Origin: Acinetobacter bouvetii
Lineage (GTDB): Bacteria; Pseudomonadota; Gammaproteobacteria; Pseudomonadales; Moraxellaceae
Length of the DNA stretch: 64,000 bases
Direction of reading: 5' to 3'
Assembly: GCF_902753875.1 (NCBI RefSeq)
Contig: NZ_CADDTS010000033.1
Span: 51,043-115,042 of the forward strand
Below, piece by piece: positions 8,504 through 19,157 of the stretch. Both the position numbers and the translations under genes were made by a program. A model generated the notes under the pieces. The model had not been told where the DNA came from, did not search any database, and saw only the letters and a program-made list of their open reading frames with translations. The stretch's first letter is position 1, and each line of letters starts with the position of its first letter.

Positions 8504-9661
8504 TCACAGCAAAGCCACAAGCTGATCGATATCAGTTGCGTTAACTTGAGAGGTGAGCGAAATCCGTAATCTTGAACTGTGTTTTGGCACGGTCGGCGGA
8601 CGCACCGGCATGATATAAAAGCCAGCATGTTGCAGCTGCTTAGCTTTTTCCACAGTTTTTTGCGATTCGCCAATAATCACCGGGACAATATGCGAGGTCG
8701 AAGGACAATCAAAACCTTGATTTTTGACGGCTTTCTGCAATTGCTGACTGACTCGATTTAAATGTTGCCGCTGGCTATTTAAACTTAAAACTTTCTGGAA
8801 AATAAAATCAGTCCACGCCATACAGATCGGCGGCTGCGCAGTACTAAAAATCAGTGGACGCATTGAATTGATCAGATATTCACGGATGATAGGATGACAA
8901 ATCAGATAGCCCCCGACCGATGCCAAAGCCTTGCCAAAAGTCCCGACCAGCAGATCAATATCATCAATGACATCATACTGTTCTGCGCAGCCTAGACCCT
9001 GCTCGCCACGCACACCAATCGCATGCGCTTCATCAACATAGAGCATGACTTTAGCAAACTGCTGTTTAATTCGAACCAGTTCAGCCAGATCAGTTTCATC
9101 ACCATCCATACTGAAAATCGATTCCGTCACCACAATAATGCGATCAAAGGCTTCATCAGTATGATATTTATGTAAAAGTTGCGACAGATGATTCAGATCA
9201 TTGTGGCGATAACGCACATATTTCGCTGTTGATAAACGGATACCATCAATCATGCTGGCATGAACCAATTTATCCGCCAAAATTAAAGTTTTACTGTCAC
9301 TTAAGGCCGGCAGAATCCCGATATTCATGTGATAGCCACTATTAAACAGCAGCGCTGCACGGCCATGAAAAGCCTGACTTAAATGGGCTTCCAGCTGCTC
9401 ATATTCTGGAAAATTTCCGGTCAATAAGCGTGAAGAAGATGAACTCATTCTACGTAGCGCATTTGGCCTTTCATCAAAAAACTGTTCACGCAAAGTTAAG
9501 TCTGCAGCCAGCCCCAAATAGTCATTGGATGATAAATTCAACATCTGCTGACCGTGAATGTCGATCATCCTACCTTGCTGAATATTGGTACTAAACTGAC
9601 GTAAATTGCCTTGCTGTTTTAAAGCATCCAGTTTCATTGCGTAATCATTTAACAGGTTCAT
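8504..9661 (-). CDS. bioF: 8-amino-7-oxononanoate synthase
   Basis: BioF is a PLP enzyme condensing pimeloyl-ACP with L-alanine to 8-amino-7-oxononanoate. The 385-residue protein has [12 protein letters not shown], the cofactor Asp in DEAHAIG (210-216) and the Schiff-base Lys244 in GTFGKALAS. It overlaps the bioA stop by 4 nt and runs straight into bioC. Length and motifs match the family. Confidence 0.95.
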   Translation of the reverse strand: MNLLNDYAMKLDALKQQGNLRQFSTNIQQGRMIDIHGQQMLNLSSNDYLGLAADLTLREQFFDERPNALRRMSSSSSRLLTGNFPEYEQLEAHLSQAFHGRAALLFNSGYHMNIGILPALSDSKTLILADKLVHASMIDGIRLSTAKYVRYRHNDLNHLSQLLHKYHTDEAFDRIIVVTESIFSMDGDETDLAELVRIKQQFAKVMLYVDEAHAIGVRGEQGLGCAEQYDVIDDIDLLVGTFGKALASVGGYLICHPIIREYLINSMRPLIFSTAQPPICMAWTDFIFQKVLSLNSQRQHLNRVSQQLQKAVKNQGFDCPSTSHIVPVIIGESQKTVEKAKQLQHAGFYIMPVRPPTVPKHSSRLRISLTSQVNATDIDQLVALL

Positions 9662-10953
9662 GCAGACACCTCTTGCATCTGCTCAACGACACTGACCAAT
9701 TGCTCCAGCAAGGTATTTAGTTGTTGTTCGCTAATCACATAAGGTGGCATCACATACACCAATTTCCCAAAAGGACGAATCCAGATGCCGCGTTGTACAA
9801 ACTGTTGTTGCAGGGTTTTCATATCCACATTGAAGTTCAATTCAACCACCCCAATCGCACCCAATACCCGCACATCCTTGACATAATCCAACGCTGACAA
9901 AGCTTGTAAATGATGCTGTAACTGTTTTTCGATGCGCTGAATATTGGCTTGCCAATCCTGTGCCAATAACACTTCGGTGCTTTTTAAGGCCACAGCACAG
10001 GCCAGTGGATTGGCCATAAAGGTTGGGCCATGCATGAATACCCCTGCCTCGCCGCGGCTAATGGTTTCAGCCACGTGCTTGCTGGTGAGGGTCGCCGAAA
10101 GCGTCATATAGCCACCGGTCAAACCCTTACCTATGCACATAATATCTGGCTCAACGCCTGCCCATTCCCAGGCAAACAGCTTGCCGGTGCGTCCAAACCC
10201 GGTAGCAATTTCATCAAAAATTAGCAGCACATCATATTGTTCACACAGCAATTTGGCCTGACGTAAATATTCAGGATGATAAAAACGCATCCCACCCGCA
10301 CCTTGCACAATCGGTTCCAGAATTAAAGCGGCAATAGTGGAATGATGCAGCTTTAATACTTGTTCCAGTTCTGCAATATCGGCTTGATTCCATTCATCAT
10401 CAAAGCCAATTTGTGGGGCTGCGACAAAGAAACGATTCGGCAGACTGGAACCAAAAATCTGATGCATCCCGGTCACCGGATCGCAAACCGACATGGCATT
10501 CCAGGTATCTCCATGGTAGCCGGATCGTGGCGTGACAAAATTGGTTTTCTGACTCTGACCCTGTGCAGTCCAAAATTGTACAGCCATCTTCAAGGCCACT
10601 TCTACCGCGACGGAGCCGGAGTCCGCATAGAAAATTTTATCCAGACTAGGCGGGGTAATTTTTAATAATAATTTTCCCAGTTCTATTGCAGGATCATGGG
10701 TCAGACCACCAAACATGATGTGCGACATTTTTTGTAATTGATCTTGAACAGCCTGGTTCAGTTCAGGATGGTTATAGCCATGAATGGCGCACCACCAGGA
10801 CGACATGCCATCAATCAGTTGCCGGCCATCTTCCAGTTCGATCATGGCACCAGAAGCCTGTTTCACCTTAAAGGTCGGCAATGGTTGGGTCATAGAGGTA
10901 TAGGGATGCCAGATATGCGCCAGATCAAATTCCAGATCAGTTAATTCGGTCAT
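9658..10953 (-). CDS. bioA: Adenosylmethionine-8-amino-7-oxononanoate transaminase
   Basis: BioA transfers the amino group of SAM to 8-amino-7-oxononanoate. It is a class III aminotransferase of 431 residues, with the substrate-pocket block [13 protein letters not shown], Asp247 in [13 protein letters not shown] and the PLP Lys276 in [11 protein letters not shown]. It lies 84 nt downstream of bioH and overlaps bioF. No BirA-type operator was recognised in the 84-nt spacer. Confidence 0.95.
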   Translation of the reverse strand: MTELTDLEFDLAHIWHPYTSMTQPLPTFKVKQASGAMIELEDGRQLIDGMSSWWCAIHGYNHPELNQAVQDQLQKMSHIMFGGLTHDPAIELGKLLLKITPPSLDKIFYADSGSVAVEVALKMAVQFWTAQGQSQKTNFVTPRSGYHGDTWNAMSVCDPVTGMHQIFGSSLPNRFFVAAPQIGFDDEWNQADIAELEQVLKLHHSTIAALILEPIVQGAGGMRFYHPEYLRQAKLLCEQYDVLLIFDEIATGFGRTGKLFAWEWAGVEPDIMCIGKGLTGGYMTLSATLTSKHVAETISRGEAGVFMHGPTFMANPLACAVALKSTEVLLAQDWQANIQRIEKQLQHHLQALSALDYVKDVRVLGAIGVVELNFNVDMKTLQQQFVQRGIWIRPFGKLVYVMPPYVISEQQLNTLLEQLVSVVEQMQEVSA

Positions 10954-11037
10954 CCCTTACTCCATGCAGATGCTTGAAAATCAATTTTCATGATCTTAAA
11001 CCTGCTTGAAGCAAAAATAAATTGCGAGATAAACCAG

Positions 11038-11769
11038 TTATCCGGTTGTTTGTTCTATTTTCTGTAAAAAATGGCAGATTTTGCCAGTTATCAGTTCAGC
11101 CTCAAATAAAGGGAAGCCGTGTGACCCGCTGACCAGCTCTGTTTCTAAAAACTTTGCATTGAATTTTTGAAAATTTCTTTGAACTTTGTAACTAACTAAA
11201 AAATCCTGTTTTGCAAAGACATGATATTGATGACCCGAATAGTTTTTCAAGATATCAACATTATTTAACTGTTCCAGACAATTTAATCCTTCACGAAGGG
11301 TCTCTAAATTCTGTGCCTGAATTAAACTTTGCAAAGTAATAAAGTCGGCTTTGGTGGTTTCAGTGCCCTGACACACCATATAGCCAAACTTTTTCAGCGT
11401 GGCAACCGCATCCTGTTCAAAGGATTGTTTAAACTGCTGAAAGGTCTGCTGATCCATTGCAGTAGGCCATGTTTCATTGGCCACAAAACAGGGATTGGAA
11501 CCCAAAGTGATTAATACTTTTTCCAGTCCATGCTGTTTTTGAATTTGATCAACCAATAGTGTGGCCAACTGTCCACCCAAAGACCAACCGACAATCACAT
11601 CGAACTGCCGAGCCAGTTCCACCTTCTGTTGTAAAGCCTGTTCATCCAAAGCATTAAAGATGTTGCAAAGTTCAACATCATGTCCTTGCGCTACTAAAGC
11701 CTGTTTTAATGGGTGCAGCAGTTTGGTTCCGCCGCCCCATCCTGTGATAAGTAAAATACGTTGGTTCAA
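11038..11769 (-). CDS. bioH: Pimeloyl-ACP methyl ester esterase, BioH-like alpha/beta hydrolase
   Basis: BioH hydrolyses pimeloyl-ACP methyl ester to end pimelate synthesis. The 243-residue protein has the nucleophile elbow GWSLGG (Ser63), a candidate Asp189 (AKQDFLVSY) and His217 (GSHGFP). It also aligns with BioH around NPCFVANETWP, a TETTKADF block and LREGLNCLEQLNNVDIL, which goes beyond generic hydrolase similarity. It is first in the bio cluster, 84 nt before bioA. The start codon appears to be TTG; no ATG with a good ribosome site is in frame. The overall sequence is divergent, so the name is probable rather than certain. Confidence 0.75.
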   Translation of the reverse strand: MNQRILLITGWGGGTKLLHPLKQALVAQGHDVELCNIFNALDEQALQQKVELARQFDVIVGWSLGGQLATLLVDQIQKQHGLEKVLITLGSNPCFVANETWPTAMDQQTFQQFKQSFEQDAVATLKKFGYMVCQGTETTKADFITLQSLIQAQNLETLREGLNCLEQLNNVDILKNYSGHQYHVFAKQDFLVSYKVQRNFQKFNAKFLETELVSGSHGFPLFEAELITGKICHFLQKIEQTTG

Positions 11770-11893
11770 TGTAAACTCTAAGAAAACTAAATCATTGAGA
11801 CAGTATAAAACGTCTCTTTCAATTCAAGCAGTGGCATTTCAACATTCACACACAATCTGCCATCGAGGTGGGCGACCTGCATGTCGCCGCTGG

Positions 11894-12223
11894 TCAAGGG
11901 TGATCAAGATTTTCCAAATCCACCAATAACTGCGCAGGAATTACTTTTGCCCAATTGCCTTTAAACTGCTTATGCATTTGATCAATTGGAAACTGGCTCT
12001 GTCTGCCAATTTCCTGTGCTCTGGCAATATCTTGCGCACGCATATACGCGATTAAATAATCTACACCTGCCAATTCCACATGAAACCACGATTCCACAAA
12101 AACACCTTCAGCCTTTAAAGTCTCAAGTGCTTCAGCTTGACGCATGTTTAATTCTTTTTGCCAGGATTCTACATTGTCTTTAGTCTCGGGTTTCAGCTGA
12201 ATTAATACTGCTCCAACGTCCAT
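11894..12223 (-). CDS. Small conserved protein, possibly DUF6176 family
   Basis: A 109-residue soluble protein: VGAVLIQLKPETKDNVESW at the start, then a LDNLDHP-like end. The pattern resembles ferredoxin-fold, Dabb-like stress domains, and I associate it tentatively with DUF6176. No catalytic motif is visible. The ATG at 12223 was chosen over an upstream GTG. It precedes bioH on the same strand with a gap of 124 nt, so co-transcription with the biotin genes is possible but not shown. Confidence 0.6.
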   Translation of the reverse strand: MDVGAVLIQLKPETKDNVESWQKELNMRQAEALETLKAEGVFVESWFHVELAGVDYLIAYMRAQDIARAQEIGRQSQFPIDQMHKQFKGNWAKVIPAQLLVDLENLDHP

Positions 12224-12355
12224 AGTCACTCATATTATTTATTTTTAAAGATTTTTAATCTTAAGAAGATTTGAAATAATTGCAAACATCCACGACACTA
12301 TCCCAGCAATAAATTTGCTAAGATCAATACAGATTCTAATTATAAAAGTCGCGCC

Positions 12356-12928
12356 ATGAAAATTTTAAAATCGCTACAGATCAGCTTAATAGCCATTTCA
12401 TTACTCAGCTCTTTTACTGTTACCACGCATGCCGAAAGTGCCATCCTCAGCTCTCAAAACCATGATCAAAAGCAATGGGTAGGCAAGCCCGCACCTGTAT
12501 TTAAATTGCAGGATCAAAATGCAAAATGGCATGAGTTGAAACAGTATCAAGGCAAATGGGTGGTACTCTATTTTTACCCCAAAGATAATTCACCCGGCTG
12601 CACCCAGGAAGCCAATCAGTTCAAAAGCCTGTATCCTCAATTTATTAAAAATAATGCTGTAGTGCTGGGTGTGAGTCTGGATGATGTCAAATCTCACCAA
12701 AAGTTTTCAGCAAAATTAGGCTTACCTTTTCCCATCCTCGCCGACAGCAATCATCAGCTGGCGAATCAATTCGGCATTGTGCGTAACTTAGGCATTACTA
12801 AAATCGCCAAACGGGAAAGTTTTTTGATAGATCCACAAGGCACGATTGTTTACCATTACAGCAGTGTCAATACGCAAACCCATGCAGCTCAAGTGTTAGC
12901 AGATATTCAAAAGCTGAACAGAAAATAA
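12356..12928 (+). CDS. Exported peroxiredoxin, Bcp/PrxQ-like, single cysteine
   Basis: A thiol peroxidase of the AhpC/TSA fold reducing peroxides. Residues 1-26 form a signal peptide (charged start, hydrophobic core, THA cleavage region), so it acts in the periplasm. The peroxidatic Cys82 lies in FYPKDNSPGCTQEA. There is no other Cys in the mature protein, so it lacks the resolving Cys found five residues later in classical Bcp and must work as a 1-Cys enzyme. It is monocistronic with its own terminator, divergent from the minus-strand gene at 11894. Confidence 0.88.
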   Translation: MKILKSLQISLIAISLLSSFTVTTHAESAILSSQNHDQKQWVGKPAPVFKLQDQNAKWHELKQYQGKWVVLYFYPKDNSPGCTQEANQFKSLYPQFIKNNAVVLGVSLDDVKSHQKFSAKLGLPFPILADSNHQLANQFGIVRNLGITKIAKRESFLIDPQGTIVYHYSSVNTQTHAAQVLADIQKLNRK

Positions 12929-12940
12929 CGGCGGGATTAA

Positions 12941-12972
12941 AAAAGCCTCCAGACATTTATCCAGAGGCTTTT
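12941..12972 (+). terminator. Terminator after the peroxiredoxin gene
   Basis: AAAAGCCTC (12941-12949) pairs with GAGGCTTTT (12964-12972) around a 14-nt loop. It lies between convergent genes and can serve both. Confidence 0.8.
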
Positions 12973-13029
12973 CACGCTATGCAATTCACTTACATTTTCA
13001 TCAAGCATTTAGCAGTGAAAATGTAAATT

Positions 13030-13494
13030 TTACATTTGCGATTGAATATAGTTTTGCAAACCAATTAATTCAATCAGACGGATCTGTTTTTCCAACCAGT
13101 AAGTATGGTCTTCTTCAGTATCTGACATTTGCTGACGAAGCATATCTCGGGTCACATAATCCCCTTTCTCTTCGCACAGTTTTACGCCTTGCGCCAATTT
13201 TTCACGCACATGGTACTCAAGTGCCAAATCTGCCTTTAAGCAGGTCACCACATCTTCACCGGTCACAATATCATCGCGGTTCATATTGGGTGTACCTTCC
13301 AGGAACAGCACACGGCGGATGATGGAATCGGCATGAGATGCTTCTTCCTGCATTTCATGATCAATACGTTCAAAAATCTTGGTTAAACCCCAATCTTCAT
13401 ACATACGAGAATGAATCAGGTATTGATCACGAGCAGCCAGTTCGCCACCGATCAACATATTTAGATAGTCTACGACTTCTGGATTGCCACGCAT
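13030..13494 (-). CDS. bfr: Bacterioferritin-family iron storage protein lacking the haem-ligand Met
   Basis: Bacterioferritins form 24-mer shells that oxidise and store iron in the cytoplasm. From the ATG at 13494 the protein is 154 residues and begins [12 protein letters not shown], like the family; the longer ORF start at 13551 adds unrelated residues. Diiron-site ligands are present: Glu18, Glu51, His54, Glu93, and the C-terminal EEDH pair. However residue 52, the Met that binds haem at the dimer interface of E. coli Bfr, is Ala here (EEASH). It therefore resembles the haem-free subunit type found in pseudomonads. Confidence 0.9.
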   Translation of the reverse strand: MRGNPEVVDYLNMLIGGELAARDQYLIHSRMYEDWGLTKIFERIDHEMQEEASHADSIIRRVLFLEGTPNMNRDDIVTGEDVVTCLKADLALEYHVREKLAQGVKLCEEKGDYVTRDMLRQQMSDTEEDHTYWLEKQIRLIELIGLQNYIQSQM

Positions 13495-13642
13495 TTCCAA
13501 TACTCCATACCCTTTTGCTAACATTATGGACAAAAGCAACGACCAATGCAAAACAAAAAATATGTAAACCCATGATTTTTATAAAATTAAAATGAGAAAC
13601 ATACGCATTTGCAGTTTAAATAAGCAAATTTTCCATATAAAA

Positions 13643-13685
13643 AATAAACCTTTGCAGAATTAGAACAATTGCACAAAGGCTTATT
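13643..13685 (-). terminator. Likely terminator of the TonB receptor gene
   Basis: AATAAACCTTTG (13643-13654) and CAAAGGCTTATT (13674-13685) are inverted repeats with one wobble position around 19 nt. On the minus strand the stem is followed by a T-rich run, about 70 nt after the receptor stop. Confidence 0.55.
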
Positions 13686-13710
13686 TAAACGGTAAAAGTA
13701 TATTTTTAAG

Positions 13711-13749
13711 ATTTGTAACGATTACAAATGGTTCTTGTTTAAACCATTT
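13711..13749. repeat. Two overlapping inverted repeats behind the TonB receptor gene
   Basis: ATTTGTAA-CGA-TTACAAAT (13711-13729) is a perfect 8+3+8 palindrome. It overlaps a second perfect repeat, AAATGGTT...AACCATTT (13726-13749). They lie between the receptor stop and the bfr promoter region. They could be alternative hairpins of the receptor transcript or an operator upstream of bfr. Confidence 0.5.
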
Positions 13750-13755
13750 CTTTAA

Positions 13756-15885
13756 TTAAAAATCAAAACTTACACCAAATTTGTAGCTCCGATCCGCACC
13801 CACAATAGCGTATCCATCCTGAAATACACCTTCCCAATATTTAGTATTGGCAATGTTATCAATATTAAATACGAAAGTTGTATCCACTCCAGCTAAACTG
13901 GTTTTATAACGAGCACCTAAGTCAATAGTCGTAAAATCAGGCAGTTCCAAAGTATTAGTAGCATTCAAATACTGTTTACCTACATAGTTCACTCGTGCAT
14001 TCACATTCAAGCCTTCCAGTACAGGCAGCTTATAGTCCACTCCCAGAGTAGCTGTTAAATCAGGCAGGCCATACATTTCGTTCCCTTGGTTTTTCACAGC
14101 TTTGACATATTCAGAATCGATATATGCCATGTTGCCCAAGACATTTAATCCTTGTAGCAGTTCACCAGAGAATGACCACTCCACTCCACGGCTTCGGGTT
14201 TCAGCTCCACCAGTCGTGATTTGGGTATGTCCATTTGCATCTGGCTGTTTAAAAGCCTCTGTCATACTGCTTTCTTTTTCAATCTGATAAAGTGCAAATG
14301 TGTTTAGCCATGAACCGGTTTGAATTTTTGTACCCATTTCATATTGTTTGGCAATAAAAGGCGCAAAGGTCTGGTTCCAGTTCACATCTTTTTCATTGCT
14401 TACTGTATCTCCCTGTGACAGACCTTCTACATAGTTGGCGTAGAATGAAACGTTGTCACCAAAGGGTTTAACCACGACCCCAATACTTGGAGATAATGCA
14501 TTTTCTGAATAGGACGATGAACTGGTGTTTATATCCATATCCTGATAGCGTAGACCCAAAATTAACTGCAACTTGTCATCCAGCATCGACATTTGGTCTG
14601 TCAGGGTATAACTGATAAATGTGTTGTTATTATTCGGTGCAATCACTGGTTCTGCCGACATGACAGCATCTTTAGAAGACTGATACAAATTTGTGGCAAA
14701 AGGAAGTGTAGTCGCAGGTTTGTGCTGATTCGATTTAACTTTCAAATAGTCAGCACGTAGTCCTATCTGATGGTCGACTTCACCCGTGTCTAACTTGTAA
14801 TCTGTCCCCAGATTGGCAGTAGTATTTTTAAAATTTGAATACTGGTTGAAGGTTTGGCTATCGGCATCACCATTTGTATTTTTTACAATCATTCGTGTAC
14901 CAAATACGAAACCGTCATAGGTCTTATCTGCATATCCCAAACCACCAAAGATATTCCAGTTCTGATTCAATGCATATTTCGCATTTAAACCAACAAATTT
15001 ACTGTCGATTTGCGTATCCAGATTATTAAAGTGATTCAAGCCCCCTTCTGGCGCTTTTAATACTTTCGGGGTACTCATTTTAGTGAAGGCAACCATGGCT
15101 GGTGAACCATCTGCACGATTTTCCTTAAGTGCATAAGCATCAAGGTTCAACTGTAATTTATCCGTGGTGTAATCTGCAGCAATTGAACCCAAAGCTTTTT
15201 TATCTTCTTCGCCATCCATATTACGCTCGCCCTGACCATAGACCAGATTGCTACGAACCCCGAATTGTTTTTGCGTACCAAAGCGACGTGATATATCCAG
15301 ATGACTTTGATAATAACTCTGATCTTCAAAAGTACTGGTGATTCGGGTTAAATCGTCATCTGCACGTTTAGGCGTAATGTTGATCACACCACCCACCCCA
15401 CCATTAGGTGCCATACCTGCAACCAGAGCATTTGGACCTTTTAAAACAGTGACTCCACCCAACATTTCTGCAGGAGCACGACTGACTGGTGCCATACCAT
15501 ATAAGCCATTCAGTGCAATTTCATCCCCATGCACACCAAAACCACGAATCTGGAAGTTTTCGTATAAATGGCCCTGATTGGTGGTCATACGAATACTGGC
15601 ATCATTTTTTAACACCTGAGCCACTGTTGATGCCTGCTGCTCTTCAATCAGTTTTTCGGTATAAGCTACGACACTAAAAGGCGTATCAATAATTTTTTGA
15701 TTCCCCAGAGCTCCCAGCTGAGTATTTTGAGCCAATTTACCCGCGGCATAGCTGGCCGTATCCGCTTCCGCCTGAAGGGTAATAGTTGGCAGCGCGGTAT
15801 TTGCCTGCACCAGCTGAGTCGCCACCCCACCCAACATAATAAGAGAAATAGAATTGCCTAATATTTTTTTTGAAAAAGCATGCAT
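13756..15885 (-). CDS. TonB-dependent siderophore receptor
   Basis: A 709-residue outer-membrane receptor: signal peptide (MHAFSKKILG then a hydrophobic core ending VQA), a plug domain (DTPFSVVAYTEKLIEEQQA, ILKND-type helix, FQIRGFGV, VLKGPNALVAG, GVGGVINITPKRA) and a 22-strand barrel ending in the aromatic GVSFDF. Such receptors import ferric siderophores using TonB-ExbBD energy; the ligand cannot be read from sequence. I start at the ATG at 15885, where a normal signal peptide begins. A Fur-box-like palindrome lies 49 nt upstream, implying iron repression. No siderophore synthesis or transport genes are adjacent. Confidence 0.92.
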   Translation of the reverse strand: MHAFSKKILGNSISLIMLGGVATQLVQANTALPTITLQAEADTASYAAGKLAQNTQLGALGNQKIIDTPFSVVAYTEKLIEEQQASTVAQVLKNDASIRMTTNQGHLYENFQIRGFGVHGDEIALNGLYGMAPVSRAPAEMLGGVTVLKGPNALVAGMAPNGGVGGVINITPKRADDDLTRITSTFEDQSYYQSHLDISRRFGTQKQFGVRSNLVYGQGERNMDGEEDKKALGSIAADYTTDKLQLNLDAYALKENRADGSPAMVAFTKMSTPKVLKAPEGGLNHFNNLDTQIDSKFVGLNAKYALNQNWNIFGGLGYADKTYDGFVFGTRMIVKNTNGDADSQTFNQYSNFKNTTANLGTDYKLDTGEVDHQIGLRADYLKVKSNQHKPATTLPFATNLYQSSKDAVMSAEPVIAPNNNNTFISYTLTDQMSMLDDKLQLILGLRYQDMDINTSSSSYSENALSPSIGVVVKPFGDNVSFYANYVEGLSQGDTVSNEKDVNWNQTFAPFIAKQYEMGTKIQTGSWLNTFALYQIEKESSMTEAFKQPDANGHTQITTGGAETRSRGVEWSFSGELLQGLNVLGNMAYIDSEYVKAVKNQGNEMYGLPDLTATLGVDYKLPVLEGLNVNARVNYVGKQYLNATNTLELPDFTTIDLGARYKTSLAGVDTTFVFNIDNIANTKYWEGVFQDGYAIVGADRSYKFGVSFDF

Positions 15886-15930
15886 AAGTAAAAATTTCAG
15901 AAGTTTATAAATAAGAATAGTTATTATATG

Positions 15931-15949
15931 TACAATGATTCTCATTAAT
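15931..15949. promoter_or_regulatory. Fur box upstream of the TonB receptor
   Basis: The core AATGATTCTCATT (15934-15946) is an inverted repeat. It matches 13 of 19 positions of the classical Fur consensus GATAATGATAATCATTATC and lies just before the receptor start, in AT-rich promoter-like DNA. Confidence 0.7.
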
Positions 15950-16037
15950 TATTGTAAATTTTAATGTAATATTCACTTTATATTAAAAATAAAAATAACA
16001 ATCTTTCCGATTAGACTTATTGATTTTTATATTAAAA

Positions 16038-16067
16038 AAACCATATCCACGGGCATGGATATGGTTT
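16038..16067 (-). terminator. ligA terminator
   Basis: AAACCATATCCA (16038-16049) and TGGATATGGTTT (16056-16067) form a 12-bp stem with a 6-nt loop, followed on the minus strand by a T-run. It closes the GntR-smc-zipA-ligA unit. Confidence 0.88.
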
Positions 16068-16086
16068 AAATATCACTTTTTTTTAA

Positions 16087-18164
<2,078 letters not shown>

Positions 18165-18217
18165 CACACATATTTGATCTACTCGCTATTATAGAAATCG
18201 AGTTGGTCAGTTTCAAA

Positions 18218-19156
18218 TTAAACTTCTGCAGCTTGCCCTGCACGATAATCAATCGCGAAATGACGCCATTGCTCACGTAATTGCGGTGTAAATTCCTGAT
18301 TGTTCTGATCATACACAGTACCGTCAACTTCACGGGCAATCAGGCGTGAAATGCTGTCCATGGTATCAAAAGCATTTTGTACATCACTATGTGGCAATGC
18401 CAGGAAGAAAGCCAAACCTTTCACTTGCTCAGTCGACAAGGTTTCCAGATCAAAACCAGCCGCCCCTTCATCGGTAATTTGTAACACTGAAAATAACAAT
18501 TTGCTGCCATCTTCACTATAACGATGGAAACAGGCCATTTCGCCAAAACGCAGACCATATTTCAACAAGACTTTTAAGGTTTTTTCACCTGAAAGCACGC
18601 GACGTTCTGGATAAATATTTAGGGCAATAAACTCGGCCGCGGTCGATAAAGCACTTTCTTCATCCACACGTTGCTGTTCATGCAGGTGCTCATCCAGAAT
18701 GCTACTCTCATCTTCAAACTCTGAAATTTCAGCTTTTTCAATGTGACCAAGATTAAGTTCAGCCTCATCTTTATCTTCAGCCTGTTCAGCTTTGGGCGCT
18801 GAATCTGCTGGTTGAGCTGCTGCTTTAACTTCAACCTGTTCAGTCGACACAATTGCTGCCGGGATTTCAGTTGCTTGAACCGCATTAGTTGCCGCAGTTT
18901 CTGCTTTCAGCTCTGCTGGTTCAGCCTTCACTTCAGCTAGACTCGGTTCAACACGTTCTGCATTTTCAGCTTCTTTGGCACTGTGTAATTGATCACGAAC
19001 ATGGCGAGGAATTACCGGTTGCTGGCTGTCAGTATTTACATGCAGTTCCGAATCGAGTGAAGGCGCTGCATTTGCAGGTTTTTTAAATAATAATCTTAAA
19101 CCGAATAACATAATGATAACGGCGATAACGATACCAACAATCGTGGTGGCTTCCAT
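18218..19156 (-). CDS. zipA: Cell division protein ZipA
   Basis: ZipA tethers FtsZ to the inner membrane at the division septum. From the ATG at 19156 the 312-residue protein has an N-terminal membrane helix (TTIVGIVIAVIIMLFGLRLL) and a long acidic, Ala/Glu-rich linker (about residues 30-170). The C-terminal FtsZ-binding domain includes NIYPERRVLSGEKTL and a GAAGFDLETLS block. The start is one nucleotide after the smc stop codon, so translation is probably coupled. smc-zipA-ligA is a conserved gamma-proteobacterial order. Confidence 0.93.
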   Translation of the reverse strand: MEATTIVGIVIAVIIMLFGLRLLFKKPANAAPSLDSELHVNTDSQQPVIPRHVRDQLHSAKEAENAERVEPSLAEVKAEPAELKAETAATNAVQATEIPAAIVSTEQVEVKAAAQPADSAPKAEQAEDKDEAELNLGHIEKAEISEFEDESSILDEHLHEQQRVDEESALSTAAEFIALNIYPERRVLSGEKTLKVLLKYGLRFGEMACFHRYSEDGSKLLFSVLQITDEGAAGFDLETLSTEQVKGLAFFLALPHSDVQNAFDTMDSISRLIAREVDGTVYDQNNQEFTPQLREQWRHFAIDYRAGQAAEV

Positions 19157-19157
19157 A

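Noticed and set aside
11797..11816. GAGAC...GTCTC inverted repeat upstream of bioH as a biotin operator
   Set aside because: Only five base pairs of symmetry and no match to a known BirA, BioR or BioQ site.
13495..13551. Extended start of bacterioferritin
   Set aside because: The family starts at the Met at 13494; the upstream residues are unrelated.
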